Source: Pantoea sp. Ap-967 | GTDB taxonomy: Bacteria > Pseudomonadota > Gammaproteobacteria > Pseudomonadales > Pseudomonadaceae | Length of the DNA stretch: 64,000 nucleotides | Assembly: GCF_011752565.1 (NCBI RefSeq) | Contig: NZ_VWXK01000011.1 | Span: 62,001-126,000, forward strand | Direction: 5' to 3' | Shown here: positions 8,054 to 17,182 of the stretch, piece after piece | Layout: each line of letters begins with the position of its first letter | Numbering within the stretch: position 1 is the first letter of the stretch | The notes under the pieces: model-generated | Told to the model about the DNA's origin: nothing | Database searches by the model: none | Seen by the model: only the letters and a program-made list of their open reading frames with translations | Translations under genes and position numbers: made by a program

Positions 8054-9715
8054 CTAGCGATGCATGAACCCAGTATGGGGCTCAATTGGCGGAAAGGTTT
8101 GAGGCGGAAGGGGTGGTGCCTCTACAGCGGGAGCTTTCGACCTGTTCTTCGCTTTCTGGGCTTTGCGCTTCTGGCGATCTTGAGCTTCCTCAAACTCCTG
8201 CATTGGGTGCGTCACAAAATGCTGGCGGTAGGTCTTCAGAAGGCCAGCTTCATTGCTGGATACCGCTTGAGCCAGGACATAGTCAGCATCTCGCAGCTGG
8301 ATTTCGATTCTTGGGTTCTTCTTTTGTGCATCCTTGACCATCGCAATTGCGTTTTCGGACAGCTTGCCACTCGTCCATAGCTCGTATCTTTGGGAGATGT
8401 TCGTCCACTCCGAATGCGCCTTCACAAAGCCCCTGATGACAGGTACGCGTTTGTTGATCCACTTCTCCACCTCATCGTCACTAAGGGTACTGATCGGATG
8501 TATCCCTTTGCATTCGATGAAGATGACCTCATGGTTCGATCGGTGAGCTAGAACGTCGATTTCTGCCTCAGCACCGATAGAATCTCGGACGATCCTGTTC
8601 ATCTCCTGGGGATATCCCAAGAACGTAGACCGCGCAATTTGGGCAACCGCAAACTCGAACAGGCTTCCGCGTAGTGTTGATGCGGCGCCCTCAATTCGGG
8701 AAAGGTCGTTGAAGATCTTGTCCAGAGCTTCAGGGTTCTGGGTGAGCTTCGCTGTGTCGCTCAGTACCGTGCAGAGATTTTTCAGCGCCAATGCCACATC
8801 ACGGCCAAAAAGGCTTTCAGTTGTCGCTGGAATAATTCCCTTTTCTTTGAGAAGAGCGAATGCCTCGCTTTCATAGCTTTCGGCGACAAACACCTGTAGG
8901 CATTTATTTACTTTTTTGAGATTTCGCAGCGTGACGCATTTGTTGACGAAACCGGCCAGTTGATCCGCTGTCACCCTGCCGTTCAAGGCGAGGTCGCATA
9001 CAAAGAAGCCAGGCTTGATGGTGGTGCTGGTGTATTCTCGCATCGGAAATAGATATGAGGGGCCCGCTAAGTCCCAATTAAAGGTCCCAACCTTGGGCAG
9101 CCCTTTCGAGCCATCGTCTTCACGGGTTTCCACCGAGTCGTAGCTGACCATTCCTAAATTGCGCGACCAATCCTTCACCGCTAGAAGCGTAACCTTCTCG
9201 GCGATCAGTCTGCCTTTCATCTTTGCCCATAAGGACGTCACTTCGAGCATTTGGTGGTGATCGCATCGGACCACGCAACATTCCCCACCAGGAAGGTTTA
9301 CCTCCTTAACGAGGGTCGCCTTAACCAATCGCTCCAGCAGGCTTTCGGCTGCGATGTGCTTTTTCTGGGCGACAGGGGCACCACAGGCGATTAGAAAATG
9401 CGTTCGGGGCATCACGTTTCCTCGAAGCGCGAGAGCCTGTAATGCGGAGAAGTAGGTGCTCCGCGTTTTCTTCATAGCCCCCATCAAACTGTCGAAGAAA
9501 AATGGAGAACCGTAGTCCTCGCACAGATAGCTGAAGCGTGCTCGATGAGGGAAGACAATGTGGTTGAGTCGTGTCATGCCAACACAGCCGCGTTCGACTC
9601 GTTTCCTGGCCGCTTCAGGGGTGAGCCCACAGCTGGTTTCAAGCAGCTTGGATAGATCGCTGCTTAGCATGGGACCATTTTTCTTCAAAAGGTCGATGAG
9701 CGCATTGTCAGCCAT
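8054..9715 (-). CDS. winged-helix plus PD-(D/E)XK nuclease-like protein
   Basis: 553 residues. Residues 1-60 form a helix-turn-helix or winged-helix-like region (LLKKNGPMLSSDLSKLLE, then EAARKRVERG). The middle 280 residues are unassigned. Residues 345-405 carry a nuclease core: E354 in GSLFEFAVAQ, D387 in AEIDVLAH, and EVIFIECKG with E401 and K403, the PD-(D/E)XK triad. The C-terminus is a Lys-rich and Pro-rich tail, probably disordered. A perfect 14-bp palindrome lies 40 bp upstream of the start. The downstream HEPN-like gene is co-oriented. It resembles no named restriction enzyme I know; a defence role is inferred from fold and context. Confidence 0.7.
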   Translation of the reverse strand: MADNALIDLLKKNGPMLSSDLSKLLETSCGLTPEAARKRVERGCVGMTRLNHIVFPHRARFSYLCEDYGSPFFFDSLMGAMKKTRSTYFSALQALALRGNVMPRTHFLIACGAPVAQKKHIAAESLLERLVKATLVKEVNLPGGECCVVRCDHHQMLEVTSLWAKMKGRLIAEKVTLLAVKDWSRNLGMVSYDSVETREDDGSKGLPKVGTFNWDLAGPSYLFPMREYTSTTIKPGFFVCDLALNGRVTADQLAGFVNKCVTLRNLKKVNKCLQVFVAESYESEAFALLKEKGIIPATTESLFGRDVALALKNLCTVLSDTAKLTQNPEALDKIFNDLSRIEGAASTLRGSLFEFAVAQIARSTFLGYPQEMNRIVRDSIGAEAEIDVLAHRSNHEVIFIECKGIHPISTLSDDEVEKWINKRVPVIRGFVKAHSEWTNISQRYELWTSGKLSENAIAMVKDAQKKNPRIEIQLRDADYVLAQAVSSNEAGLLKTYRQHFVTHPMQEFEEAQDRQKRKAQKAKNRSKAPAVEAPPLPPQTFPPIEPHTGFMHR

Positions 9716-10128
9716 GATCGTTCTCGGTGAATGTCACACAGCGCTATTTATACTCCTTGTAAACAAGGTGCGGTACGTTCTTCGAGCGCGTACGCCTCAG
9801 GCTAGGAAATTCGGGGGTTTCAGAGGCGCAGGGGCCACTTTTTTGTTGAAAATGTCACAATAGCCGCTCAACACTCATCGTAGATCAGAGAAGCGAAGGT
9901 GGTTGTTTACGCGCTCTGTGCCGCTCAGGGGACTTTTCCGTATCGAGCCTGTGCCAGGCATCCGCTGGGCTCATCCCGGCACAGCCGGGTAAGCGATAGC
10001 TAGATCGTAGGTCTCCAGCACTCAAGTCCTCTTTGCGTCATTACCGGCTGTCTCAAACATTTCGGTCTCGTCCTGTGGCTCATGACAGCTAGCTAAACTT
10101 AAGCAGGCTAAATTTGGAGATACCGGCC
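9716..10128. other. divergent intergenic region
   Basis: About 410 bp between the divergent nuclease gene and a small plus-strand gene. Apart from the palindrome at 9755-9768 no feature is supported. Confidence 0.4.
9755..9768. promoter_or_regulatory. perfect palindrome, candidate operator
   Basis: CCTTGTAAACAAGG is a perfect 6-2-6 inverted repeat, 40 bp upstream of the winged-helix/nuclease start codon. Its position suits a repressor site. The downstream protein's own N-terminal helix-turn-helix is a possible ligand (inference). Confidence 0.4.
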
Positions 10129-10350
10129 ATGGACACGGATCATTCGGGGCTAAAGGCGTTACGGCGTATCATCCTTGCGGCAAATCCTGTTCTTGCGGAC
10201 CACATAGATACCGTAAGCAACGCTGAACTTATTGTCCTAGTGAAGCTAGCAATCGACTTGAGCATTGAGATTGATGCAGAGTCCTTTGAGGTAGAAGCAA
10301 TGCGAGGAATGCTGAGAGAGCTTATCGCTGATGAGACGATCAAAGATTAA
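10129..10350 (+). CDS. small hypothetical protein
   Basis: 73 residues from ATG 10129, which has GGAG nine bases upstream; a TTG at 10114 is the alternative start. The protein is acidic and helical (LIVLVKLAIDLSIEIDAESF, then MRGMLREL), compatible with a small adaptor or regulator. There are no diagnostic motifs. It marks the right end of the AT-richer island. Confidence 0.5.
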   Translation: MDTDHSGLKALRRIILAANPVLADHIDTVSNAELIVLVKLAIDLSIEIDAESFEVEAMRGMLRELIADETIKD

Positions 10351-10565
10351 TCATAGGTACTCTGTTGGACTACGTGGGCGTTAGTTGGTCGCGTGCTATC
10401 GGGCTATGAAATCGTATTCGACTCGTCTTCCCCATCAGATGCTCGAACTACTCGCCATCCCTTTCGACGCTCCAGGTGCTCGCCAAGCTTTTAGGAATTC
10501 GTGCCATTTCGATGGTGGCCCCGGTTGAGCCTACTGACCGTTTACAGACGTTGTAGGAGGTCAAT

Positions 10566-10670
10566 TTGAAAGCTCCTCAGGTTGTAAAATTTTCCGATGG
10601 ATGGAGTGATTTTCTTTACATTTTAGACTGTCATGTTACAATGATCTCACAGCCAGCCCCTGTGGGATAA
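10566..10670 (+). CDS. possible 34-residue small protein
   Basis: A TTG start at 10566 follows TAGGAGG by five bases, an unusually strong ribosome-binding site in this region. The frame runs 34 codons to TAA at 10668 (KAPQVVKFSDGWSDFLYILD). A good terminator follows at 10751. It could be a small ORF or a truncated gene. Confidence 0.3.
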   Translation: MKAPQVVKFSDGWSDFLYILDCHVTMISQPAPVG

Positions 10671-10750
10671 GGCGAAAAAATTTACAGAGCTTCTCTCAGG
10701 AATCCTTTCCCATTCTGAGTTGAACGGTTAGGCATCGCGCCACATACACA

Positions 10751-10778
10751 ACCCGGGGCAATTGCTCCGGGTTTTTTT
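10751..10778 (+). terminator. Rho-independent terminator
   Basis: An 8-bp stem CCCGGGGC/GCTCCGGG with loop AATT, followed by seven T residues. Confidence 0.75.
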
Positions 10779-10926
10779 ATGCCTGGCGTACAAGCACTGA
10801 CCTACTGGCGGATGCGCGCAAATTTCACAGAAATCATTGGCCTGAAACAAATGTAGGCGATCACCTAGTCCAGTGGGCTGCTCTGTCGCGCAGGGAACAT
10901 CTCCAGTAGGGGCACCGCCATTCCTC

Positions 10927-11013
10927 TGTAGGAGCGGGCTTGCCCCGCGAACACCGGCAAAGCCGGTGCCATACGCCGCGCCGCCTGCTTCGCGGGGCAA
11001 GCCCGCTCCTACA
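10927..11013. repeat. inverted REP pair
   Basis: GTAGGAGCGGGCTTGCCCCG and its reverse complement flank about 35 bp that contain a small internal hairpin (ACCGGC/GCCGGT). This is the P. putida REP type. Confidence 0.85.
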
Positions 11014-11102
11014 GAAATACCCTTTAAATCAGATAGATACGATTTTTCCACACGAGATAACCCAGCCCTGCGGGCTGCGCTGTCGCGCAGGGAACAGTGC
11101 AG

Positions 11103-11220
11103 TTGTGGGAGCGGCCTTGTGTCGCGAAAGGGCCGCAACGCGGCCCCAGGATCCTGAGTTTGTCTCGCAATTGCCGGGGCTGCTGCGCAGCCCTTTCGCG
11201 ACACAAGGCCGCTCCCACAA
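11103..11220. repeat. inverted REP-like pair, second sequence type
   Basis: TGTGGGAGCGGCCTTGTGTC and its inverse complement face each other. This variant carries a CGCGACACAAGG core, distinct from the REP pair at 10927. Confidence 0.8.
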
Positions 11221-11630
11221 TATCCGCATTATCAAGGTGATAGGGTTTGTTCCATGAGGAGCGGTGCGGCGATCTGACTTGCTTGCGATGTACCGCGCGG
11301 ACACCGCCCGGTTGAAGCTCCGGCCCACCGGTATAGGGGTTAAGACAAATTGTTTCCTTTGAGCTCCCGTTCGGATGAATACGATGGGGCTTGTGGAAAC
11401 AAGGAGGCCAAGCGTAGGGCTACATCCCTGACGACGTAGGAAACTTCCTGGAATTTCTCTGCATAAGCTTGCAGCTTTCAGCTGCATGAATATAGCCGCT
11501 AGAAAGGTATTGGCTCGGTGCTCGTACGCGAGTAATTCGGGCCATACAGTGCCCGGCCAGTCAAGCGGTTGCCTTTTTCAGGGAGCAATTGCTGCTCGGT
11601 GCAGTGCAGGGGTAAATCATAATAAGGAAC

Positions 11631-12505
11631 ATGACTGTGGACGTAATAATGGGGTTGTTGGCAGCGGTATTTTGGGGGGTGACAGACTTTTTGGTTGGTG
11701 TGAACGCCCGAACAGTTGGTGTCAAACGGGCGGTATTTTTCGGGCAAGTGTTAGGCTTTCTGCTAATGATCATGATTGCAGTCACCTCCGCCAGTCATTG
11801 GGACAAATTCGCGTCTGCGCCTTGGCGCGCGATCGGGATGGGAATAGTTGCTTCCCTGTGTACCGTGGTTGGGGCGCTGGCGCTTTCGAAAGCATTTGCT
11901 GTCGGTAAAACTGCAGTGGTGGCGCCCTTGGTCACCTCGTATGGCGTATTCACCACGGTGTTGGCATGGCTGGGCGGTGATGTCCTGTCAGGCTGGCAGG
12001 TGGGTGGCATTCTCGTTTGTTTCTTCGGAGTCGTATTGGCCAGTCGTAGTGATGATGGAGATGAGCTCCAGCGCAAGAGTACCAATGGAGTTTCTTTAGG
12101 GTTTGCCTTACTCGCGGCCTTGCTTTACGGCATTAGCTTCTGGATTCAAGGCAAGTTTACCTTGCCGGCGCTCGGGCCGGTAAACATGTTGGCATTGGGT
12201 TACGCAGTGGGGGTTATAGTCCTCATTCCCGAAACGCTCAGCTTACAGCGGGACTGGGCGACGATCAGGTTGAAAAGTTTCGGCACACTGTGTGGTGCCA
12301 GCCTTTTCAACTTGGGCGGATTCTCTGCGTTTTCATGGGGTGCGCTCAATGGCTCGGTTTCAGTCGTTACAGTGATCAGCACCTTATCGGGAGGTATCGC
12401 TGCGATTTTGGGTTATATTTTTTTCGCGAACGGCTGACAATGATGCAGAGGGTTGGGGTCTGTCTCGTGTTGTTCGGCGCTGTGCTTTTGCATCTATATG
12501 GGTGA
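11631..12505 (+). pseudogene. EamA-family drug/metabolite exporter, frameshifted
   Basis: The first frame gives about 265 residues of an inner-membrane EamA (DMT) transporter with paired five-helix repeats: MGLLAAVFWGVTDFLVG at the start, and VVAPLVTSYGVFTTVLAWL in the first half. Near 12417-12423 a run of seven T residues shifts the frame and the sequence ends at TGA 12435. The -1 continuation (RERLTMMQRVGVCLVLFGAV) to TGA 12505 supplies the missing last helix. Eight T residues would restore a full protein of about 291 residues. Causes could be a real inactivating deletion, slippage-based switching, or a sequencing error. The start at 11631 follows AAGGA closely. Confidence 0.7.
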
Positions 12506-12620
12506 TGTTTTTACGGCTATAGCAATCACATATGTTGCTCAGTTGGTTTATGTGGTACGCCCTATGCGCCCTTTAGAGTGATGAGAGCCGCCCTGATTCC
12601 CCACTTTTCAAAGCAAAGCC

Positions 12621-12659
12621 AAAAAAGCGAAGCCATCGATTTGGCTTCGCTTTTTTTTT
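12621..12659. terminator. bidirectional terminator
   Basis: The stem AGCGAAGCCA/TGGCTTCGCT is flanked by A-run and T-run, so it can serve both the EamA gene and the convergent secreted-protein gene. Confidence 0.8.
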
Positions 12660-12665
12660 GCCCAA

Positions 12666-13088
12666 TCAGGCCGGATGAATCATCACGTTAATACGACGAC
12701 GCTCAATAACACTCTGGGCGCCGGGGGCGCCGGTGAGCTTGTCGAAAGTGACGGTGGTATCGGCATTGACCGCCGGGTTAGGCACCACCCGTATCACTTG
12801 ATAGTCCTGGCCTGCTGGCGCTTGCGGCTGGAGTTCGACGGTAGCGGCGTCTGGGGTGCTGGCGACCCAGGTTTCCCCAGGGGCCACTGCCAGCCTCGCT
12901 GAGTAGGTATCCCCGGCCACGCTATGGAAGGTGCAACCATCGACTACCTGCGCTTGCGCGGGGCAGTGGGCGGCCTTGGCACCGGGGCGCAGCGGGTTTT
13001 CGATGGCGTAGGTGATGCCTTGCGTATCGGCGAACGCCAGCGATCCAAAGGTGCTGGCCAGGAGGGCGATGGAGAGTATTCCACGCAT
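12666..13088 (-). CDS. small secreted hypothetical protein
   Basis: 140 residues with a Sec signal peptide (MRGILSIALLASTFGSLAFA, cleavage after about residue 20). The mature part holds two Cys residues (C42 and C52) that could form a disulfide, and a beta-rich sequence (TYSARLAVAPGETWVAST, then TVTFDKLTG). Exported, probably periplasmic. No family recognised. It ends against the shared terminator. Confidence 0.65.
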   Translation of the reverse strand: MRGILSIALLASTFGSLAFADTQGITYAIENPLRPGAKAAHCPAQAQVVDGCTFHSVAGDTYSARLAVAPGETWVASTPDAATVELQPQAPAGQDYQVIRVVPNPAVNADTTVTFDKLTGAPGAQSVIERRRINVMIHPA

Positions 13089-13312
13089 TGCAGTGCTTCC
13101 TTGTGTGCAAAATCAATATGTATACAAACTGTATAATCTGCCGAAGTCCGACGTCAATGTATGCTTTCGGCTCCGGTGGCGGCCATGCTGCCGATTCGGC
13201 CGATGGACACGTGAGGCCGCTCGGTGCAACGCTGTGGTCAGCTCGGGCGCCGGGGGGAAGCCCACGCTTCCAAGCTGCAATCGAAAAATTTTCAATAGAT
13301 GCTTGACCAGGG

Positions 13313-13326
13313 AGAACGACCGTTCT
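13313..13326. promoter_or_regulatory. palindromic operator, probable TetR autoregulatory site
   Basis: AGAACGACCGTTCT is a perfect 6-2-6 inverted repeat about 12 bp before the TetR-family start codon, where it would overlap the promoter. Confidence 0.5.
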
Positions 13327-13337
13327 ACTCTGGCTAC

Positions 13338-13916
13338 ATGGATAAGCCAATGACCGATACACGCGAAAAAATCCTGGCGACGGCCGAGCAGCTCATTTAC
13401 GAAAACGGGATTCATGCCACGGGCATGGACCTGCTGGTAAAGACCTCGGGCGTAGCACGTAAAAGTATTTACCGTTATTTCGCCAACAAGGACGATGTCG
13501 CGGCGGCGGCACTCAACGCCCGCGATGTACGCTGGATGCAGTGGTTCAGAAGCGAATGTGACAAAGCGGAATCTGCGCCAGCACGCATCATCGGTATGTT
13601 TGACGTGCTCAATAGTTGGTTCGTATCGGATGGTTTTCGCGGATGTGCCTTTATCAATACCGCTGGAGAAGTTGGCGATGCAGAAGACCCTATTCGCCAG
13701 ATCGCCAAGCTGCATAAGCAAAAGCTGCTGGACTACACATTTGAGCTGACCAGCCAATTGGCTGTCGACGACCCGATGGGCTTGGCGAGGCAACTCTTTG
13801 TACTGATAGAAGGCACGATTACCGTGGCCCGTGTCATGGGGGACCCTTCCTCTCTTGAGAGTGCAAAAGAAGTAGCGAAGTTATTACTCAAGGAAGCAAA
13901 GCGCACAAGCGTTTGA
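13338..13916 (+). CDS. TetR/AcrR-family transcriptional regulator
   Basis: 192 residues from ATG 13338 (a second ATG lies at 13350). The N-terminal TetR helix-turn-helix is clear: REKILATAEQLIYENG, HATGMDLLVKTSGVARKS, IYRYFANKDDVAAAAL. The C-terminal ligand domain is variable (GFRGCAFINTAGEVGDAE is typical of the TetR_C group with an F-x-G-C motif). It precedes a decayed and then an intact DUF1348 gene on the same strand, and carries a palindrome in its leader. It most likely represses itself and the DUF1348 gene; the ligand is unknown. Confidence 0.85.
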   Translation: MDKPMTDTREKILATAEQLIYENGIHATGMDLLVKTSGVARKSIYRYFANKDDVAAAALNARDVRWMQWFRSECDKAESAPARIIGMFDVLNSWFVSDGFRGCAFINTAGEVGDAEDPIRQIAKLHKQKLLDYTFELTSQLAVDDPMGLARQLFVLIEGTITVARVMGDPSSLESAKEVAKLLLKEAKRTSV

Positions 13917-13969
13917 TAAGTCGGTTACACACACTCAGTTGAAACATCCAAAAGATTGGAGGCACTACC

Positions 13970-14044
13970 ATGTCCAATGAACACGTTCGGTCGCCATCTT
14001 TTGATTGTGAGTTGTTGATGGGGAAGGTCAAGCTTGCCATATGA
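13970..14044 (+). pseudogene. decayed partial duplicate of the DUF1348 gene start
   Basis: GGAGGCACTACCATGTCCAA here matches GGAGGCACTCCCATGTCCAA at the intact gene, ribosome-binding site included. The reading MSNEHVRSPSFDCELLMGKVKLAI then stop parallels [13 protein letters not shown]...IEKVRLAED of the intact copy and breaks after 24 codons. It is a remnant of a tandem duplication. Confidence 0.65.
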
Positions 14045-14278
14045 ATATGAATGGTTTGCCGCCCGGATAAAGACCCACGTTTAAACGTTATCCTTGTTTT
14101 GGTTTTTGATGACCCATCAGTATCAGCGGTTTGCTGCTGCTACTGATGGTGGCTATCGGCTGCACGCTTTCAGTCAACGCTACACGCTCTTCAATGTTGC
14201 TCCCAAGGCCAAGCCGCATTGGCCTTATTTAATGAATGCTAACGTCTTTAATGTATCCACTGCCCTGGAGGCACTCCC
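14045..14278. other. spacer between remnant and intact DUF1348 gene
   Basis: No coding character; lower GC than the flanking genes. Confidence 0.4.
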
Positions 14279-14755
14279 ATGTCCAATGAACAAGCTCGTC
14301 CGCCACTTCCTCCTTTCACTCGTGAATCAGCGATTGAGAAGGTCCGCCTTGCCGAAGATGGCTGGAATACCCGCGAGCCCGCAAAAATTGCGCTGGCCTA
14401 TACGCTGAACACCCAGTGGCGTAACCGCGCCGAGTTTGCAAGCAATCGCGAAGAAGCCCAGGCCTTCCTCACTCGCAAGTGGAAGAAAGAGCTGGACTAC
14501 CGCCTGATCAAGGAACTCTGGGCCTTCACCGACAACCGCATTGCCGTGCGTTACGCCTACGAGTGGCACGACGACTCGGGCAACTGGTTCCGCTCCTACG
14601 GTAATGAAAACTGGGAGTTTGAGGCCGATGGTTTGATGCACCGCCGCTTCGCCTGCATCAACGACATGCCTATCAAGGAAAGCGAGCGCAAGTTCCACTG
14701 GCCACTGGGGCGCCGCCCGGATGACCACCCAGGGCTGACTGAACTGGGCCTGTAA
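14279..14755 (+). CDS. DUF1348 (NTF2-like) family protein
   Basis: 158 residues from an ATG preceded by TGGAGGCACTCCC. The sequence is the small SnoaL/NTF2-like alpha+beta fold of DUF1348: [16 protein letters not shown], then [52 protein letters not shown] and [11 protein letters not shown]. Length is normal for the family. Biochemical function is not established. It is followed by a strong terminator and appears controlled with the TetR gene upstream. Confidence 0.85.
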   Translation: MSNEQARPPLPPFTRESAIEKVRLAEDGWNTREPAKIALAYTLNTQWRNRAEFASNREEAQAFLTRKWKKELDYRLIKELWAFTDNRIAVRYAYEWHDDSGNWFRSYGNENWEFEADGLMHRRFACINDMPIKESERKFHWPLGRRPDDHPGLTELGL

Positions 14756-14764
14756 GCCTTGGCA

Positions 14765-14800
14765 AACCTGATCCTTCTCAGCTGAAGGATCAGGTTTTTT
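14765..14800 (+). terminator. Rho-independent terminator
   Basis: AACCTGATCCTTC pairs with GAAGGATCAGGTT around a 6-base loop and is followed by six T residues, just after the DUF1348 gene. Confidence 0.85.
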
Positions 14801-14903
14801 GCTTTTCCCACGGTGTCGGCATGGCAATCACGCCGACATCAACTGCAAGTGCCGTCTCCCTTCCCCCGGGCGCCAAGCCGCGCCATCAGCCCTTGTGGCC
14901 ACC

Positions 14904-15791
14904 TCACCCATCAAGGCCGCTGGACACCTCTTTAGCCAGCTCGATGAAAACCCCCACCGCCGCACTCAGATAAGCTTCTTTTCGCCGTAAAAGAACGGCC
15001 GTTCGCTGCAAGCGTTCTGGCTCCAGGGTGATGGCCACCAGGTCTTCATGGGCCAACGCAATTCTGGCAGGCAACAACGTCGAAAGATTCGTCCGCCGAA
15101 CAATTTCAATCACGGCCCCAAGGGCATTGGCCTCCATCTGCACACGGGGGCGAATTTCGTGTTTGCGGCAGTAACGGTCGATTTGCTCGCGCGTTGCAAA
15201 CTCTGTACTGAGTAATACCAACGACTCTGCACTCAGGCCTTGCGACGTGATGGCCCGTTCCTCGGCCAAGGGGTGCTTGCGGTTTACCACCAGCGCGAGG
15301 GTTTCGTTCAGCAAGGGGACGGCCTCGATGTCCGCTGTGTGTATTTCATCGAACGCGATCCCCAAGTCCAGCTCGCCTGCCAGCAGCAGCTCCTCGATGC
15401 GCTCTTGGGAAATCTCTTTGAGGTTGAGGGTGATTTTAGGGTAGCGGGAGTGAAAGGCCTCGATCAGCGGCCCCACCAGATAAGTCGTGAATGTTGGCGT
15501 TACCGCCACCCGCAATGAACCGCGGCTGAGGTCGCTCACGTCATGAATGGCGTTTTTGGCTTCGCGCAGTTCCTGGTAAGCACGGCGTGCATAAAGCAAA
15601 TAAACATCGCCTGCGTCCGTCAATCGCGTTGTGCGCCCTGAGCGGTCGAACAACTGGGCTCCAAGACTTTCTTCCAGCTGCCTCACCTGCTGCGACAAGG
15701 CCGGTTGAGAGACATGCAGCGCCGCTGCAGCCTTCGTGAAACTGAGATGTTCTGCAACCGCAAGGAAATACTGGATGTGCCGAGCGAGCAT
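14904..15791 (-). CDS. cynR: LysR-type regulator CynR
   Basis: 295 residues. N-terminal LysR helix-turn-helix ([37 protein letters not shown]) and a C-terminal periplasmic-binding-like effector domain. Divergent from cynT-cynS, the standard layout in which CynR activates the cyanase operon in response to cyanate and represses itself. The 110-bp intergenic region holds AT-rich inverted motifs (CATAAG near 15799 and CTTATG near 15844) that could be its sites. Assignment rests on fold plus context. Confidence 0.88.
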   Translation of the reverse strand: MLARHIQYFLAVAEHLSFTKAAAALHVSQPALSQQVRQLEESLGAQLFDRSGRTTRLTDAGDVYLLYARRAYQELREAKNAIHDVSDLSRGSLRVAVTPTFTTYLVGPLIEAFHSRYPKITLNLKEISQERIEELLLAGELDLGIAFDEIHTADIEAVPLLNETLALVVNRKHPLAEERAITSQGLSAESLVLLSTEFATREQIDRYCRKHEIRPRVQMEANALGAVIEIVRRTNLSTLLPARIALAHEDLVAITLEPERLQRTAVLLRRKEAYLSAAVGVFIELAKEVSSGLDG

Positions 15792-15901
15792 GCCTTAACC
15801 CATAAGATTATCTGATCCACTGCATAATAAATGAGACTTTTACCTTATGCCATGCGTTGCTTAATCTCTGTTTCACACCCAGCGACATTGAGACAGCAAC
15901 C

Positions 15902-16561
15902 ATGAAAGCGATCATCGACGGTTTTCTGAAGTTCCAGCAAAACGCCTTTCCAGAGCGGGTCAAACTGTTCAAGGACCTGGCTAACCAGCAAAGTCCAAAG
16001 GCGCTGTTCATCTCGTGTTCCGACAGCCGGCTGGTGCCTGAACTGGTTACCCAGCGCGAGCCAGGCGACCTGTTCGTCATCCGCAACGCCGGCAACATCG
16101 TCCCTTCGTACGGCCCGGAGCCCGGCGGCGTTTCGGCCTCGGTCGAGTATGCAGTGGCCGGGCTCAACGTCGCAGACATCGTGATCTGCGGCCACTCCGA
16201 CTGCGGCGCGATGACCGCCATTGCAACCTGCAAGTGCCTGGACCACATGCCTGCCGTGGCCGGCTGGCTGCGCTACGCCGACTCGGCCAAGGTGGTTAAC
16301 GAGGCCCGTCAGCACCCAGACAAACCGAGCAAAGTCGCTTCCATGGTGCGCGAGAACGTCATCGCGCAGTTGGCCAACATCCAGACCCACCCATCCGTTC
16401 GCCTGGCGCTCGAAGAGGGCCGCGTCACCCTGCATGGCTGGATCTACGACATCGAAACCGGGCGTATCGATGCCTTCGATGGCAGCACCGGGGCGTTCGT
16501 GTCGCTCGCAGAAAACCCAGAAGTCCACGCCGTTTCCCAACAAGCCAGGCACGTTGCCTGA
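15902..16561 (+). CDS. cynT: beta-carbonic anhydrase CynT
   Basis: 219 residues from ATG 15902. Beta-class zinc ligands are visible: C39 with D41 in ISCSDSR, H98 and C101 in GHSDCGAM. It hydrates CO2 to bicarbonate, the co-substrate of cyanase, preventing bicarbonate depletion. The cyanase gene follows 39 bp downstream. Cytoplasmic; length matches CynT. Confidence 0.95.
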   Translation: MKAIIDGFLKFQQNAFPERVKLFKDLANQQSPKALFISCSDSRLVPELVTQREPGDLFVIRNAGNIVPSYGPEPGGVSASVEYAVAGLNVADIVICGHSDCGAMTAIATCKCLDHMPAVAGWLRYADSAKVVNEARQHPDKPSKVASMVRENVIAQLANIQTHPSVRLALEEGRVTLHGWIYDIETGRIDAFDGSTGAFVSLAENPEVHAVSQQARHVA

Positions 16562-16600
16562 AACCTGTCCCTACGCCTTTACCTACCCAGGAGATTCACC

Positions 16601-17071
16601 ATGATCCAGACTCAAGCAACCCGCACCGCTCGCCAGGAACTGACCGAAATCATCATTCTGGCCAAGGCCCGCAAGGACCTTTCCTTCGCCGAGATCGTCG
16701 ATGGCACCGGCCTGTCCGAAGCCTTCGTCACGGCAGCCCTGCTTGGCCAACATCCGCTGCCTGAAAGCGCCGCCAAGGTTGTAGGCGAAAAACTCGACCT
16801 CGATGCTGATCAAGTTGCGCTGCTGCAATCGATGCCCATTCGCGGCAGCTTTTTCGAAGGCATCCCAAGCGACCCGACCATCTACCGGTTCTACGAAATG
16901 ATGTCGGTCTACGGCACCACCCTCAAGGCCCTGGTTCACGAGAAGTTCGGCGACGGCATCATCAGCGCCATCAACTTCAAGTTGGACATCAAGAAAGTCG
17001 AAGATCCCGACGGTGGCCACCGCGCAGTAATCACCCTGGACGGCAAGTACCTGCCGACCAAACCTTTCTGA
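16601..17071 (+). CDS. cynS: cyanate hydratase (cyanase) CynS
   Basis: 156 residues, the usual length. An N-terminal helical DNA-binding-like domain is followed by the catalytic domain with [20 protein letters not shown] and [10 protein letters not shown], which carry the Arg, Glu and Ser of the active site. It converts cyanate plus bicarbonate to ammonia and CO2 as a cytoplasmic decamer. ATG 16601 follows AGGAG. Second gene of the cynTS operon. Confidence 0.96.
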   Translation: MIQTQATRTARQELTEIIILAKARKDLSFAEIVDGTGLSEAFVTAALLGQHPLPESAAKVVGEKLDLDADQVALLQSMPIRGSFFEGIPSDPTIYRFYEMMSVYGTTLKALVHEKFGDGIISAINFKLDIKKVEDPDGGHRAVITLDGKYLPTKPF

Positions 17072-17182
17072 TGTAACCCCGCCCGGCGTCAGACGGCGCC
17101 GGGCTACTCCCCAAGCCTTTATTTCGAATGAGCGCCATTTACGTGCGCTGGCCTTCTCACGCCTTCAATACAGGTGATTGCG

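Larger units (their letters stand above)
10671..11630. other. 960-bp gap carrying a terminator and REP elements
   Basis: No gene is supported between the small ORF and the EamA gene. The gap contains the terminator at 10751 and two inverted REP pairs, listed separately. Confidence 0.5.

Noticed and set aside
10927-11220. Repeated palindromes as a possible CRISPR array
   Set aside because: Only two facing pairs of different sequence, no regular spacers and no cas genes; they are REP elements.
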